A DNA stretch of 64,000 bases from Pieris napi. Lineage: Eukaryota > Arthropoda > Insecta > Lepidoptera > Pieridae. The DNA lies in NCBI RefSeq assembly GCF_905475465.1, contig NC_062244.1, positions 8,258,501 through 8,322,500 of the forward strand, written 5' to 3'. Positions within the stretch are counted from its first letter, which is position 1. The number at the start of each line of letters is the position of its first letter. The position numbers were made by a program, and so were the translations under genes. Below are positions 1-9,841 of this stretch, in pieces. The notes beneath the pieces are model-generated. The model saw nothing but the letters and a program-made list of their open reading frames with translations. It had not been told where the DNA came from and searched no databases.

Positions 1-1401
1 GGAAATAATTTCAATGCAACTATTTTAAGGAGATTATTGCTTTCAAGTTTTGACTTGAATAAACACACGTACAAGCCGTGCCGTATACCATTTTTACATG
101 CGCTTTATGTTCGTTGGCAAATTTTGCATTCAAGCCTTAAATGTTTTAGAAGAGAGTGTTGGAGTTTAAATATGTAAATATTAATGTAATAATGGCAGGA
201 ACACTTGTCACATGTAAAGAAAAAGTTTATAAAGAATACCTGTTTGAATTTTATATAAAAATATAGTTTCTGTTTTTTTTTTTTCAGTACTTCTATTCTA
301 GACGCGGATAGTGTATCTTTGGCTCTTTATTAACATAAATTATTGTTTTTTAAAATAAACCCTCACCACCAGCGTTCAGTCTCCTTAAAAGATTAGAACC
401 ATCCAACAGAGAGGTATGAATATGAGTAAAAACGTGTTGAAATTCAGTTCTGCTGATATGTATAATAAAGTTCATTGAGATTTATCGCAGTCATGAGTGT
501 TTATGGAATACCGAAAATGTAAATTACATATAGGAATCGTGACGCACGTGTAATGCTGCGCTAGCAGCATTTTCACAGGAATTTGAAGTTGACGGTTTCG
601 GACCAAAGGAAATAACAAACAAACAAAAAAATTTTTTTTGCCTTTGTATAGAAGAACTAACTTTATCTAACAAATATGGGTTCTGTTCACACGAAACATC
701 TCAAAGTCATCTTCATTTTCTGTTTGTAACTCTAAACAAAGATTGTTAGATGCTCCGAGAACGTCTCATCTTGCTATCCATTTTTTGATCCTACACCTTT
801 TTTTACGAGGTTTTCTCAATATTTCTTGCCTCAGAAGAGCAGCAACGATCAACACACCCTCACTCACTGCACTCATGTTTGCTAATGAAGAGATAATTGC
901 GTACAAGAAGGAAAGAAGGAAACTTTTCCCATTGATCAAGAATGTTACGTTTTGTTTAGACCATGCAACTCATTTATTGCGTCGATATAATTTTATGCTA
1001 CAGGCAAGAAAATGGCATCGTGTAAATGGGCCTTTAGACTATAACTTTCTGCTACCAAGTTCAATAAAAAACAATATTTTCCTAAAACAATTTATTACGC
1101 ATTTCTAAGGATATATTGTATCCCTGCCCGACATTTTTTTATGATAACAACTTAAAATACGCTACGTACATAAAATAATTCCTTTATAAAAGTTAATCCA
1201 ATCAAATATCTATATTACGCGTACCACTAACCATACACTTTAACATTGCTTAAATAAAAACAAAAATAGTCGCTTATTTACTAAATGTAAACTTAAATAA
1301 CATAATCATCAAGGCAAGACGTATCTGTAACACAGGGGAATTAATATTAATTCCTTGAATTAAAAAAAACAAAATCATAATGAAGACTCTGAATACATTA
1401 T
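1..1401. other. Intergenic region without a supported gene
   Basis: No gene is recognised here. A 121-codon open frame at 743-1108 (plus) has no recognisable motif and I do not call it. On the minus strand an AATAAA hexamer (complement of 1091-1096) lies about 305 bases past the stop of the leucine-rich-repeat gene and could be its poly(A) signal. A small 8-bp hairpin (AATGCTGC, loop GCTA) sits near 550-570. A pyrimidine tract ending in CAG near 275-286 could be an acceptor of an upstream gene, but only a few codons follow before a stop. Confidence 0.5.
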
Positions 1402-3219
1402 TTAATTAATTAACGTTAAAGACTGTACTTGCAGAGGATTTCGTTTCTTACTTTTGGCGTTTTTACCAGATTTTAACTCAGTCGTATTACTAACTGACTG
1501 GCCTTGTAAATACACCCGTTTACTGTCACTATAATCCGATATTATTTTACTGAGAAGGTTATTAATACCCTCTATTTCTTGGCAATCATTTGGTACATTA
1601 TTTCCATCTAACACTACTCTTACAAGGCCTCCTAGTTTAGCCAAAGTATTTCTTTGCATCAATAAAGTATCGTATACTTTACGAACTGTTACATACGACA
1701 AATTATTATACGCCAGATTAAGAGAAGACAGGCGTAAATTACCATTACAATGTAATCCTTTATTAATATAATTTATATTACTGCTGTCAAAGACGTCTAC
1801 AAAATCTCCTATTTCTTCCTGAGTTAACTTTTCAGCTAATTGAGTTATTGTTTGACCTGATTTATTAATAGATTGTTTTTTAATCTTCCTTCGTTCTTTA
1901 CTTTCTGATCCACTTATCTTTTCTTCTTCGCGTCGAGAAATCAACAACTGCTCATTTTTCCTAAAAGCTGCTATTTTCTTTATAAAATACTCAAATCTTC
2001 GCATTTTGGCACAACGAACCTCTTCTATAGTTAGAGGAAATATTATAAGACTATTTAGGATAGAATCTGCCCCCATATCCGTAATTTTATTACTACAGAG
2101 ATTTAAATGTACTAAGCAGCGATTGCTTCGTAATGTCTCCCCAAATGCTTTAGCGCCTACATCCGTTATAGTGTTAAATGCTAAATCTAGCGTAAGCAAA
2201 GTTTTCGACGCTGGCTCTCCGACATCGAGTCTTTTGGCAATTCTGACACAAATGACATCATTGATACATAAGCGACGTAGAGATAGATGCTTCAAATTAC
2301 ATGCACGTTTTAATAAAAGATCGTAAGACCCCTCTGGCACATAGCAATCTTCTATGAAGACTTCAGTAATGTTTGAGTGTACTAACAATTTGCCTACTTC
2401 ATAGAGTGCGGGTAATCGCAAACCTCGTTTTCGTATTGTAATTTTCGATAGCGAAGGATGAAATGGAACACATAGAGAAATGGCTATGATTAATTTCCTT
2501 GGTATTTCAAAAGGTGATCCAATTATAGTTATTTCCACTAGACGTCCTTTGGTATCATACGAAGCATTTATAGGAATAAATTTGTTAAAATTTAACCTAC
2601 TCTTTTGACTCGTCGACTTAAAATCTTTTCCATCTACTTTATTACTATCAGTGTGGTGTGTATGAGATTTTGAATGACGGCAGTTGGCGACGCTGGTTGA
2701 AATATAGTCATCTAAAAATATATCATTATAAACTATGTACCAAGACATAAATAATTATCTAAAACATTACATTATAAGCCTCCTAATAACTTAAAATTTA
2801 AGGCTCAATTGACTACGACTACAAAAACTTATTAACTACCTAAGGGAAATTGGTAGGCTATAATACCGTTTTCCACTCACGGTGAGTGTGAATTATAGGA
2901 TCAAACAAAAACAAAAAGTTATTTTGTAATTCGAAATTATAGGTTCTAAAATACTCTGGTAGTAATATATGAAAATATTGAGAAATTATTTCTAAGGCGG
3001 CTAATATGAGAAAGGTTTTTATACATTTTATTATGTAAGTGATTAGTGTAATCTACCTCGTAGGTTCCGAGTAACATATATTTCGTAAGGTACTGAAAAT
3101 TCTTCACAAATCCAGGGAATAAAAGCATCAAAGTCTAGAGGTTTTGGTGCAGAAGCCGAAGATTTTATTGACACTCTTTTAGGGTCAGTTAATTGTTTAA
3201 TTTCATTTTTTTTATTCAT
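1402..3219 (-). CDS. Leucine-rich-repeat protein, possibly LRRC71-like
   Basis: Two coding exons on the minus strand: 3219-3057 and about 2711-1402, giving about 490 residues. Exon 1 starts MNKKNEIKQL and ends on a GTAGAT donor. Two acceptors of the same phase are possible for exon 2 (first base 2711 or 2732), differing by seven codons; I prefer 2711 for its T-rich tract. The middle carries ribonuclease-inhibitor-type repeats, visible as LDLAFNTITDVGA followed 28 residues on by LNLCSNKITDMGA. A Lys/Arg/Glu-rich linker follows, then another repeat (LSSLNLAYNNLSYVTV). There is no signal peptide or membrane segment, so a cytoplasmic scaffold is likely. Length and repeat type resemble LRRC71 of animals, but that assignment is from memory of the family and is tentative. 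The gene lies 534 bases from the retrotransposon insertion. Confidence 0.72.
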
Positions 3220-3739
3220 TTTATTTATTTAAGATTATATTGACACAGAATGTTTGTAATTAATTTTTGAAAACGCCACCGCAATGACGGACGCCGGAGC
3301 TATTGTCAAGCATAGAGGATATTAACTTCATTCAACTTCTAGAATAATAATGAATGAATGTTTGTATTTCGGTTCCAATTGAATACTTAGCGGGCCTTTA
3401 CCTACTATTTGTTTGTTTTGTATATATTAAATTTTTGGTCATTCTTAATGATTTCCATGTGCTCACGGGCCACTGGCATAATCCATTTTTTTAAATAGAT
3501 ATTTTATAAAAATATTCTGACCTATCCGTTGGAGTCAAAGATTATAATATTTTAAGTTATCACCTAAATTATATTCTAACAACTTTCAAATATGAAAAAT
3601 TCATGTATATTCTTGGTATATTCCTTTAAGCAAATTCTCATAATTAACAGTAATAATTAATGTAATTTGTCATTACAAAATACCAACTATATAAATTTCC
3701 ACGTGTATTATATACATACTTCAGTCTGTGGCTTTATTG
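3220..3739. other. Intergenic spacer upstream of the LRR gene
   Basis: AT-rich, with no open frame or repeat that I can identify. It should contain the promoter of the minus-strand leucine-rich-repeat gene, but no clear TATA box was seen. It ends at the target-site duplication of the retrotransposon. Confidence 0.4.
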
Positions 3740-3740
3740 A

Positions 3741-3752
3741 GTAATATAATCT
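3741..3752 (+). repeat. 5' target-site duplication of the non-LTR element
   Basis: The 12-mer GTAATATAATCT here is repeated exactly at 8903-8914, directly after the A-tract. A preceding A could make it 13 bp, but that base is ambiguous with the poly(A) tail. Confidence 0.9.
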
Positions 3753-3886
3753 GGATTCTGGCGGGAACCTTGAAAAAGCGCGGTTGTCTTTAAACTTTAA
3801 TTTTAATTTTTTTCTATAAATAGTGATTTTTTTATAGTTAAAGTGATTTTAAATATTGCTATTAGCTGCTGAAAAGCACAATAGCA

Positions 3887-5041
3887 ATGGAGGTAAACGA
3901 GGGGGGCGGGTCTCACCCGCCCGCCTCAATAAAACGGCCAAGGCCTACGGATGAAGGAGGAGGCGAAGGCGCTGGACGATCGGACTGCGGCGATGAGCGA
4001 GATGCGTATCTGCCCTATTACAAACCGAACTATAAAAGACTTTATCCAGAAAACTCAACCAACACAGACTTTAAAGTGTATGTGGAATCCACAAACGACG
4101 ATAGATTGGGCAACAAGAGCCCTATATATTTAAATCATATTTTCGCAATGGACATAAAAGGTGTGACGGGCATTCAGAGGGTGAATGCCAATAAAATAGC
4201 AGTATTATTCAAGCAGTATAATACGGCAAATAATTTTATTAACAATACCACTTTTCTGACAAAATATGACATGAAGGCGTTCATACCGGCAGCGCAAATT
4301 GAAAAAACCGGCATAATTAGATTTGTTCCAGCGAACATCTCTAACAAAGAACTATATACTAGACTTTCTTCGATATATGAAATAGTGGCAATAAGAAGGT
4401 TTACAAAGAAGGTAGGACAAGAGCGCATTGCATTGCAAACTGTAAGCATCACTTTCTTATCTAATGTACTGCCTAATAATGTACAATACGATCTATTCTC
4501 GTACAGAGTTTTCGAATACATTCCACCTTTACTACAGTGCTATAGGTGTTTTAAATTTAATCATTCAGCTAAGATTTGTAATGGGAAACAAAGATGTAGT
4601 ATTTGCGGAGGTGAACACTTGTATAAGCAATGTGATAAACCAACTGAGATCAGCTGCATAAATTGCAGTGGGCCTCATCTTGCGATTTCTAGATTATGTC
4701 CTATCAAAATAAAGAAGATTAGTGAAAAGAAAAGCAACATTTCTTATGCAAGTGTTGCCTTAACAAAACAAGTTACCACCAATGAAACAGATTTCCCTCC
4801 ACTCCCTCCACCAAAACCACAACTTGTAAATAGTAATGTTATTGTAAATAAGTCTGCAAATAAGTCGGATGTAAATAAAGTTAAAATAGTCCCTTCTAAG
4901 GACCTTAAAAATCTAATAATTTCCAACAACGATGTACTTATGGCCCTAGTGCAGACGTTGGTGGAATTAGCCAATAAAGATGACAGTACACCCACGAATA
5001 TGAAAACTATAAAAGATGCATTATTAAAAAATTTAACATAA
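3887..5041 (+). CDS. Retrotransposon ORF1 protein, gag-like with three zinc knuckles
   Basis: 384 residues, the RNA-binding chaperone expected to package the element RNA. The N-terminus is Gly/Pro/charged and low in complexity (residues 1-45). A central region of about 70-210 may be an RRM-like or gag-like fold. Three cysteine knuckles follow at about residues 218-271: CX2CX4HX4C (CYRCFKFNHSAKIC), CX2CX3HX4C and CX2CX3HX6C. The tail is Lys/Asn-rich with a Pro run (FPPLPPPKP). The first in-frame ATG, 134 bases from the element's 5' end, is taken as the start. The stop overlaps the ORF2 start by one base (TAATG at 5039-5043). Confidence 0.9.
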   Translation: MEVNEGGGSHPPASIKRPRPTDEGGGEGAGRSDCGDERDAYLPYYKPNYKRLYPENSTNTDFKVYVESTNDDRLGNKSPIYLNHIFAMDIKGVTGIQRVNANKIAVLFKQYNTANNFINNTTFLTKYDMKAFIPAAQIEKTGIIRFVPANISNKELYTRLSSIYEIVAIRRFTKKVGQERIALQTVSITFLSNVLPNNVQYDLFSYRVFEYIPPLLQCYRCFKFNHSAKICNGKQRCSICGGEHLYKQCDKPTEISCINCSGPHLAISRLCPIKIKKISEKKSNISYASVALTKQVTTNETDFPPLPPPKPQLVNSNVIVNKSANKSDVNKVKIVPSKDLKNLIISNNDVLMALVQTLVELANKDDSTPTNMKTIKDALLKNLT

Positions 5042-8000
5042 TGGATTGTGTAGGGCCTAGTTCTACACAATCCAAGCTACGTATTGTTCAGTTTAATATT
5101 CAAAGTGCAAATAGTAAAAAACCTTTATTAATTCAATTTTTAAAACAACAAAATATTGATATTTGCCTTCTAAATGAGACATGGTTTAAAGATAATAATT
5201 TTAAAATACCAGGATATAATATTTACAACAAAAATTCAAACAATGCACATAATGGAGTTGCAATACTAATAAAACCATACCTTAAGTATAATATATTAAA
5301 TACTAGATTTTATGAAGATATACAAACAGTTGGTGTATCTGTATCAACTGGACATAGTAGTTTAACAATTCTCTGTATATACTGTCCACCTTCAAGTGGG
5401 CGTATACGATTTAATAGACTCCGTTACATTATTAATGATTTACCAAAGCCCATATTTATGAGTGGTGACTTTAATGCTCATCATATTGCATTTGGTTGTC
5501 AGTCAACCAAAAGTAGAGGTCAGGAGTTATTTAATTTAATTGATGACTTAGATTTGTGTATTTTAAATGATGGTAGACCTACAACCTTAAATCGCCCTAG
5601 ACAAACTGCTTCTGCCATTGATGTAAGCTTCATTAGTGGCAGCCTCGCACCACTATGTGAATGGTCTGTACATGATGATACAATGGGAAGTTACCATTAT
5701 CCAACAATAACAGAGATTTCATTAGATATAGATAAATATCATCTCAATTCCCCTGTAGATAGGTTTATATATAAAAGAGCTGACTGGGAAACATACACAG
5801 ATCTTTCAAAAACAATGTTTAATGATTTGATACTTCAATCACATGATCCTATTTCAACATATAATAATTTCTGTTCTCATTTAGATACTCTTAAAGAAAT
5901 GTCAATTCCAAAGCTCACTAAAACAAATACTTTCATAAGCAGACCACCATCTCCTTGGTGGAATTGTATATGTGAACAAAGTGTTATTGCTTCATATAAT
6001 GCGCTAAAACTATATAGAAAAGAACCTACTATTGAAAATTATATTAATTACAAAAGAAAAGATGCCCAGAAAAAGAGAACAATTTCAGAACAGAAAAAAA
6101 TTGGATGGAATAACTTATGTAACACTTTTAATAGAAATACTCACATAAGAAAAATTTGGAATTTATTAAAAATGTTCAAAGGCATAAGACCTAAGAATAA
6201 ATCATATACAGATGTGTTTATATCTCCACTCTTGGATAAATTATCAGATAATAGCAACTTAATTGAAGTAGATCAACTGAACATTGTTTTTGAAATCAAC
6301 AATGATAACCCAAATTCAAAATTTTTACTGGATCCATTTTCATGGTCTGAATTTTTAACAAGTTTGCACTCTAGACGAAATACAACTCCTGGTTTAGATG
6401 ATTATCCTTACATTGTAATTAAAAACTTAGATGTTTCTGCCCAAAAGTTGTTTCTTAACATCCTCAATTTGCTTTGGAGTAATAAATGTATTCCACAGTC
6501 ATGGAAAACACAATGTGTTGTCCCAATACTTAAGCCGGACAAATGTCCTGAGTTTGCTAGTTCTTATAGACCAATTTCCTTGTCATCCTGTCTTGGTAAA
6601 ATATTCGAAAATATGGTGAAAGTCCGTCTCGATTGGTATGTTGAATCTAAGTGTTTCATTCCACCTATACAATTTGGCTTCCGTAGAGGGCGTAGTAGTG
6701 CAGACAGTTTCACCTCTTTAATCTCTGACCTGAAAAATGCAAAACATAGAAAATTAAACACAGTTTGCGTATTCCTAGACGTTCAAAGTGCTTTTGACAG
6801 TGTTGATCCTGGTATACTAGTTCAAATCATGTCTAGGTTGGGTGTGCCCGGGCACTTATGTAAGTGGATTTTTAATTTTTTGAACAACAGAACAATCTAT
6901 GCTAGGCATAACAATATTCTATATGGACCCAAATGTGCCTCGAGAGGTACAATGCAGGGTGCCACACTATCTCCATTACTGTACAATATATACACAAGTG
7001 AAATTTGTAAATATGTAAATAATAGGAATGTAAATATTTTACAATTTGCTGATGACATTGTATTATACAGTAGTAATTACAACTTAGAGATTGCAATAGA
7101 TAATATGAACAAATCCTTATTTCAACTATTACAATATTATAATTATCGTTTACATTTAAAAATTAACCCATCTAAAAGTAGTGTTATGTTTTTTGGCAAT
7201 GAAGCCTCAAATTCAAATATTATTTACAATAATGAAATTATAAATAGAGTCACTTCAAAGAAATTTTTAGGAATAATACTAGACCCAAAACTAACTTTTG
7301 AAGAACATATTAAATATATATCCAAAAATGCTCACAGAGGACTAAATGTTATCAGATCACTGTGTGGTGTAACATGGGGTGCAGACCCTAAAATATTGTC
7401 AATATTGTATAAAAGTATTGTTAGAAGTCACTTAGATTATAGCTCACTCGCTTATATGAATAGTTCTCATGTAAATAAATTAGACATATTGCAGAATAAG
7501 GCTTTAAGAATAATATCTGGTGCTATTTGCTCAACTCCCATAAGGGCCATGGAAGTTGAGACAAAAGTGATGCCTTTGATTTTGAGGCGAATCTTACTTG
7601 CTGAAAGATACTGTCTCAAATTAATAGCATCAAACAACACTCAAGTAATAAACAAAATTGTACCTTATATAGATAGATCCCCAAGAAGACCATTAACAAC
7701 AGCACAAGGTCTAATATGTGGTAATTCTCCAACAATGTCCGATATATTTCTGGAAATAGACAATAGTTTTTCTAAAATTAGAAAACAGTGTCCATGGCCA
7801 TGTTACTCTTTCTCTTATCAGTGTATTTCACATCCAATTAATGTAGTCCAACAGACAATAAACAATAATTCGGAAATGCTTCAATTTTTGGAGGAAAATA
7901 CAATGTACTATGTTATCTACACTGATGGGAGCAAAGCAAGTGATTATGTACATGCTGCTCTATATGATCCACAAGCAAAATTTTCTTCAAGTTTTATTCT

Positions 8001-8796
8001 GCATGAACCCTGCTCTATATTTACGGCAGAGGCATATGCAGTGTATCAGGCATTAATGCGTATTCGCGAAATCAATAATATTAAATATTTTTTAATAATT
8101 TCTGATTCCTTGAGTTTGATAACAGCTTTAACTACCCTTACAGTTAAATTCAAGTCTAATTATATCCTTTACTTCATTAAACAAATAATTCAACAATATC
8201 ACAATAACAATATTCAAATTTTCTTTCTATGGGTACCTTCCCACAAAGGTATCTCTGGCAATGAAATGGCTGATAAAACTGCATATGAAGGAGTTAATGC
8301 TGTTGACGTTAGAAATACAATGAATGTTCCTATGTCCGATTACTTGCAATGTATTGACCAGAATATTCAAAATTTGTGGTTAGAAATGTGGAAGAAAGAT
8401 CAAGATACGAAAGGAAAATGGTATGGAAGCATACAAGTAGACTTACCTGCAAGACCTTGGTATCATCGTATGCCAGATGTTCCTCGAGACTTTATTACTA
8501 TCATAAATAGACTGCGTTTTGGTCATAATACTGCACCGTCACACCTTGCTCGACTCGGCATTATTGCGAATAAAACATGTTCACATTGTAATTCAAGTGA
8601 TGGAACTGTGGAACACATTATCTTCGATTGTCAAAAATTTTTGATCGACAGACTAGTGTTGGCCAGTGAACTTAGTGATGTTGAAAATAAGTGTGATTTA
8701 TTGTCCCGCCCGCCGCCTTTAAAACAATTGTTACAAGACGAACTTACTTATAAGCACATCTACAATTACATAAAAAATACAATAAAAACAATTTAA
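5041..8796 (+). CDS. Retrotransposon ORF2 polyprotein: endonuclease, reverse transcriptase, RNase H
   Basis: 1251 residues with no internal stop. The APE-like endonuclease (about 10-235) shows QFNIQS, NETW, YCPP, GDFNAHH and IDVSF; the last motif reads SYHYP where the family usually has SDHxP. The reverse transcriptase (about 440-720) carries YRPISL, FLDVQSAFDSV, GTMQGATLSPLLYN and the catalytic FADD at about 669-672. RNase H follows with its four acidic residues in YTDGS (D962), FTAEAYA, SDSLS and NEMADK (D near 1078). A CX2CX8HX4C motif closes the protein at C1180-C1197. Translation probably depends on reinitiation at the TAATG overlap with ORF1. The protein nicks chromosomal DNA and copies the element RNA at the nick (target-primed reverse transcription). 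Confidence 0.95.
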   Translation: MDCVGPSSTQSKLRIVQFNIQSANSKKPLLIQFLKQQNIDICLLNETWFKDNNFKIPGYNIYNKNSNNAHNGVAILIKPYLKYNILNTRFYEDIQTVGVSVSTGHSSLTILCIYCPPSSGRIRFNRLRYIINDLPKPIFMSGDFNAHHIAFGCQSTKSRGQELFNLIDDLDLCILNDGRPTTLNRPRQTASAIDVSFISGSLAPLCEWSVHDDTMGSYHYPTITEISLDIDKYHLNSPVDRFIYKRADWETYTDLSKTMFNDLILQSHDPISTYNNFCSHLDTLKEMSIPKLTKTNTFISRPPSPWWNCICEQSVIASYNALKLYRKEPTIENYINYKRKDAQKKRTISEQKKIGWNNLCNTFNRNTHIRKIWNLLKMFKGIRPKNKSYTDVFISPLLDKLSDNSNLIEVDQLNIVFEINNDNPNSKFLLDPFSWSEFLTSLHSRRNTTPGLDDYPYIVIKNLDVSAQKLFLNILNLLWSNKCIPQSWKTQCVVPILKPDKCPEFASSYRPISLSSCLGKIFENMVKVRLDWYVESKCFIPPIQFGFRRGRSSADSFTSLISDLKNAKHRKLNTVCVFLDVQSAFDSVDPGILVQIMSRLGVPGHLCKWIFNFLNNRTIYARHNNILYGPKCASRGTMQGATLSPLLYNIYTSEICKYVNNRNVNILQFADDIVLYSSNYNLEIAIDNMNKSLFQLLQYYNYRLHLKINPSKSSVMFFGNEASNSNIIYNNEIINRVTSKKFLGIILDPKLTFEEHIKYISKNAHRGLNVIRSLCGVTWGADPKILSILYKSIVRSHLDYSSLAYMNSSHVNKLDILQNKALRIISGAICSTPIRAMEVETKVMPLILRRILLAERYCLKLIASNNTQVINKIVPYIDRSPRRPLTTAQGLICGNSPTMSDIFLEIDNSFSKIRKQCPWPCYSFSYQCISHPINVVQQTINNNSEMLQFLEENTMYYVIYTDGSKASDYVHAALYDPQAKFSSSFILHEPCSIFTAEAYAVYQALMRIREINNIKYFLIISDSLSLITALTTLTVKFKSNYILYFIKQIIQQYHNNNIQIFFLWVPSHKGISGNEMADKTAYEGVNAVDVRNTMNVPMSDYLQCIDQNIQNLWLEMWKKDQDTKGKWYGSIQVDLPARPWYHRMPDVPRDFITIINRLRFGHNTAPSHLARLGIIANKTCSHCNSSDGTVEHIIFDCQKFLIDRLVLASELSDVENKCDLLSRPPPLKQLLQDELTYKHIYNYIKNTIKTI

Positions 8797-8807
8797 TGGA
8801 ATATGCT

Positions 8808-8831
8808 CATAGGCGTAACATTACGTCTATG
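8808..8831 (+). promoter_or_regulatory. Stem-loop in the retrotransposon 3' UTR
   Basis: CATAGGCGTAA and TTACGTCTATG pair over 11 positions with one mismatch and a 2-base loop, 12 bases after the ORF2 stop. Some LINEs use 3' UTR structure for recognition by their own reverse transcriptase; that role here is inferred. Confidence 0.45.
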
Positions 8832-8902
8832 AAAATTAAGAGTTGACCTAAAGGTTGTAAATACCAGGTCATAAAATCCCAAAAAAAAAAAAAAAAAAAA
8901 AA

Positions 8903-8945
8903 GTAATATAATCTCTATAACGGTGTTTTATAGAGGTTATATTAC
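8903..8945. repeat. Hairpin at the retrotransposon target, including the 3' target-site duplication
   Basis: Arms 8903-8920 and 8928-8945 are inverted complements over 18 positions with a single G/T-type mismatch and a 7-base loop. The first 12 bases are the target-site duplication. Removing the element therefore restores a palindrome, and the retrotransposon landed inside one of its arms. Confidence 0.8.
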
Positions 8946-9841
8946 TGTATTTATCTGTATTTGTAATATTTCTTCTAGTCTGTGTCCTGTGATTTATATT
9001 CAGTTGATCATGCAGCTTATGAATTTTTGTATTTTCATTCAATGTCTTTAATAAACATTCTAATTTTCAATTGAATCGAGTATTAGTTTAAAAGTAGTAA
9101 ATGGCTTCATATGTTTAAATCGAAAAAAACGTAATAACAACAAAATATTTGAGTGATGCTGGTGACATAAGTGAACTGCGTATCATGTAATTTTTATGGT
9201 CTATTTTGTGCCTTAGCTTCTATTTATGAATCAAGAAGATATTATAATGTACGTATTTTTGTACTTCGGCCTTTTTTCTAAAAAAAATGCATATGATTTT
9301 TTTATTATAAAATATAGGAAATGTAATGTCAAGGTTCATTACATTTACATACTGTATATTTTATATAGCCCATAGGAACTTTTCTAGCTCTAAAAAATGA
9401 AACTCTTGTTGGTTAAATTGATAGTGTTTCAAGCTTAATTAAGAAGTTTACTGTGTCAATTAAATATAATAATAATTATAATTGTTGTCTGCATTCATAG
9501 AAATGCAATTTCACACAATTTCTGCTGAGATTGATTGTTGCAATGTGTATGGTATTCAGTGAAAGTTCATGCATATTGAATATCAGTAGTGATGTGGTGA
9601 AGACTGTGATATGATGTTATAAATTACAAAAACTCGTACCATTAAGTATAAGTAAAGGTTTAGGTGAAACTTACACAATTAGGCATAATGAGAATAATTA
9701 TGAATTTATCATATTATGCAAATGGATTTTCTATAATTATACATAATTCTGTAGTTTTTAATTATAACTGTTGAAAAATTATAAATATATATTATATATT
9801 GTGAAAAACATTTCTTATAGATGGTTTAAATGTGATGCATT
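8946..9841. other. FHIP 5' flanking region
   Basis: AT-rich, with no coding exon seen. An acceptor-like pyrimidine stretch ending TTATAG at 9820 lies 21 bases before the FHIP start codon, so the first coding exon probably starts at 9821 after an untranslated exon further upstream. That upstream exon could not be placed. Confidence 0.45.

Larger units (their letters stand above)
3753..8902 (+). mobile_element. Full-length non-LTR retrotransposon (I/Jockey group, RNase H-bearing)
   Basis: A complete 5150-bp LINE. It is bounded by a 12-bp target-site duplication (3741-3752 and 8903-8914) and has a short 134-bp 5' leader, two open ORFs, an 84-bp 3' UTR and a 22-base A-tract (8881-8902). There are no LTRs. 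ORF1 encodes a three-knuckle nucleic-acid-binding protein. ORF2 encodes an APE-type endonuclease, reverse transcriptase, RNase H and a C-terminal CCHC. The RNase H places it in the I superfamily (I, Loa, Ingi, Nimb and relatives); I cannot fix the clade without a tree. Intact frames, exact duplication and pure A-tail point to a recent insertion. It lies between the LRR gene and FHIP and interrupts neither coding region. Confidence 0.93.

Noticed and set aside
743..1108. 121-codon open frame on the plus strand
   Set aside because: No recognisable domain, ATG-start only by chance, AT-rich flanks, no splice or poly(A) context. Could be real but unsupported.
2006..2326. 106-codon plus-strand frame
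   Set aside because: Antisense shadow of the leucine-rich-repeat exon, whose repeat motifs are clear on the other strand.
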